Shown here piece after piece: positions 63,585-64,000 of a DNA stretch of 64,000 nucleotides (position 1 is its first letter; each line of letters opens with the position of its first letter). Below the pieces are notes generated by a model. That model saw only the letters and a list, made by a program, of their open reading frames with translations. It searched no databases and was not told the DNA's origin. The stretch is from Pseudomonas sp. GM21 (GTDB lineage: Bacteria; Pseudomonadota; Gammaproteobacteria; Pseudomonadales; Pseudomonadaceae). The position numbers were made by a program, and so were the translations under genes. The stretch lies in NCBI RefSeq assembly GCF_000282215.1, contig NZ_AKJS01000070.1:94544-158543 (forward strand), read 5' to 3'.

Positions 63585-64000
63585 TTATTCCGTGCAGCCT
63601 GGGTAAATGGTGCATTGCCTGCCGTCAGGCATTTGAAAACCGCTGAAGTCGGTGTAATTGCCGTTGCAGTAAGCACGCTGATCCTCAAAGCCTTTGCCCA
63701 TGCAACGCTTCCAGCCATTTGGCACTTTGACCCACGTGTCTCCCCAACCAGGCTTTTCCTCATCCGCCAACTTAATGCGCATCCTCACGGTTTTCCCCGG
63801 CAACTGATCGAGGGTGTACGCCGAAAACGGACGACCCCGCCCCGGTTCGCCCTGCGCATCGGTTTTTTTGCAATCGAGGATTTTTCTGAGGATGCGCGGC
63901 TTGCCCGAAGTGCGGAACAGCCACTGGCATTCACCGGAAAAGGTACTTTCCCCCGCTTCGTTGAAAGCACGTTTGTACTGCGGGTCCAATTCATCGCGAA
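63585..64000 (-). CDS. Cys-rich protein upstream of the lipase, 5' end off the window
   Basis: The frame is open to the right edge, with codons reading RDEL before LDPQYKRAFNEAGESTF, so the true start lies beyond 64000. The visible 138 residues have seven cysteines near the C-terminus (KRCMGKG, RAYCNGNYTDFSG, RQCTIYPGCTE). I do not recognise it. Its position 12 bases upstream of the lipase on the same strand would fit an immunity, chaperone or cargo-adaptor gene, but nothing proves this. Confidence 0.6.
   Translation of the reverse strand, partial: RDELDPQYKRAFNEAGESTFSGECQWLFRTSGKPRILRKILDCKKTDAQGEPGRGRPFSAYTLDQLPGKTVRMRIKLADEEKPGWGDTWVKVPNGWKRCMGKGFEDQRAYCNGNYTDFSGFQMPDGRQCTIYPGCTE

Overview
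The window is chromosomal DNA from a Pseudomonas of the fluorescens group. This rests on gene order and sequence: ffh-rpsP-rimM-trmD-rplS, xerD-dsbC-hom-thrC-recJ, metR/metE, oprB-gcd, the Pseudomonas-type small families DUF3509 and DUF6124, high-GC codon use, and many dispersed REP doublets built on the core TGTGGGAGCGAGCCTGCTCGCGA. No rRNA, tRNA, CRISPR array, transposase or prophage was recognised.

Region 1 (1-16.6 kb) is housekeeping. A cytochrome c assembly membrane protein (cut by the left edge) diverges from ffh. The ribosome and RNA-maturation operon rpsP-rimM-trmD-rplS follows, then xerD, dsbC, hom and thrC. A BvgS-like sensor without a kinase domain and a DUF3509 gene come next, then a CoA-transferase, a YaeQ protein, recJ and an old-yellow-enzyme reductase.

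Region 2 (16.7-26.6 kb) is envelope and sugar metabolism. It holds opgD (periplasmic glucan), a small Arg-rich protein, a DUF6124 gene with a structured leader, gcd and oprB (periplasmic glucose oxidation and uptake), a VF530 protein, a membrane protein, and a YqjH/YqjI-like ferric reductase and PadR regulator pair with a perfect operator-like palindrome.

Region 3 (26.6-34.1 kb) is a complete CS1/CFA-I-class (alpha) chaperone-usher fimbrial operon behind an AT-rich control region. Its order is major subunit, probable attenuator hairpin, usher, chaperone, second subunit, tip adhesin, tandem copy of the tip adhesin.

Region 4 (34.1-63.9 kb) mixes accessory and core genes. A 1694-residue protein carries a toxin-like N-terminus, leucine-rich repeats and a NEL-type E3 ubiquitin ligase domain. 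After it come an atypical class A penicillin-binding protein, an amino-acid permease, opgC, gtrA with a truncated HAD-UbiA gene, small membrane, Nudix, LysE and GNAT genes, and metR/metE. A second giant toxin-like protein (1729 residues) is followed by an alpha/beta hydrolase, a second DUF6124 gene with the same kind of leader, a DsbA/FrnE-like oxidoreductase, a class 3 lipase resembling type VI effectors, and a Cys-rich gene cut by the right edge.

The items most worth pursuing are the structured leader shared by the two DUF6124 genes (its outer stem is kept by G-U wobble changes), the two giant toxin-like proteins with a common architecture, the fimbrial operon with its attenuator and duplicated tip adhesin, and the gene remnants (kinase-less sensor, truncated UbiA).
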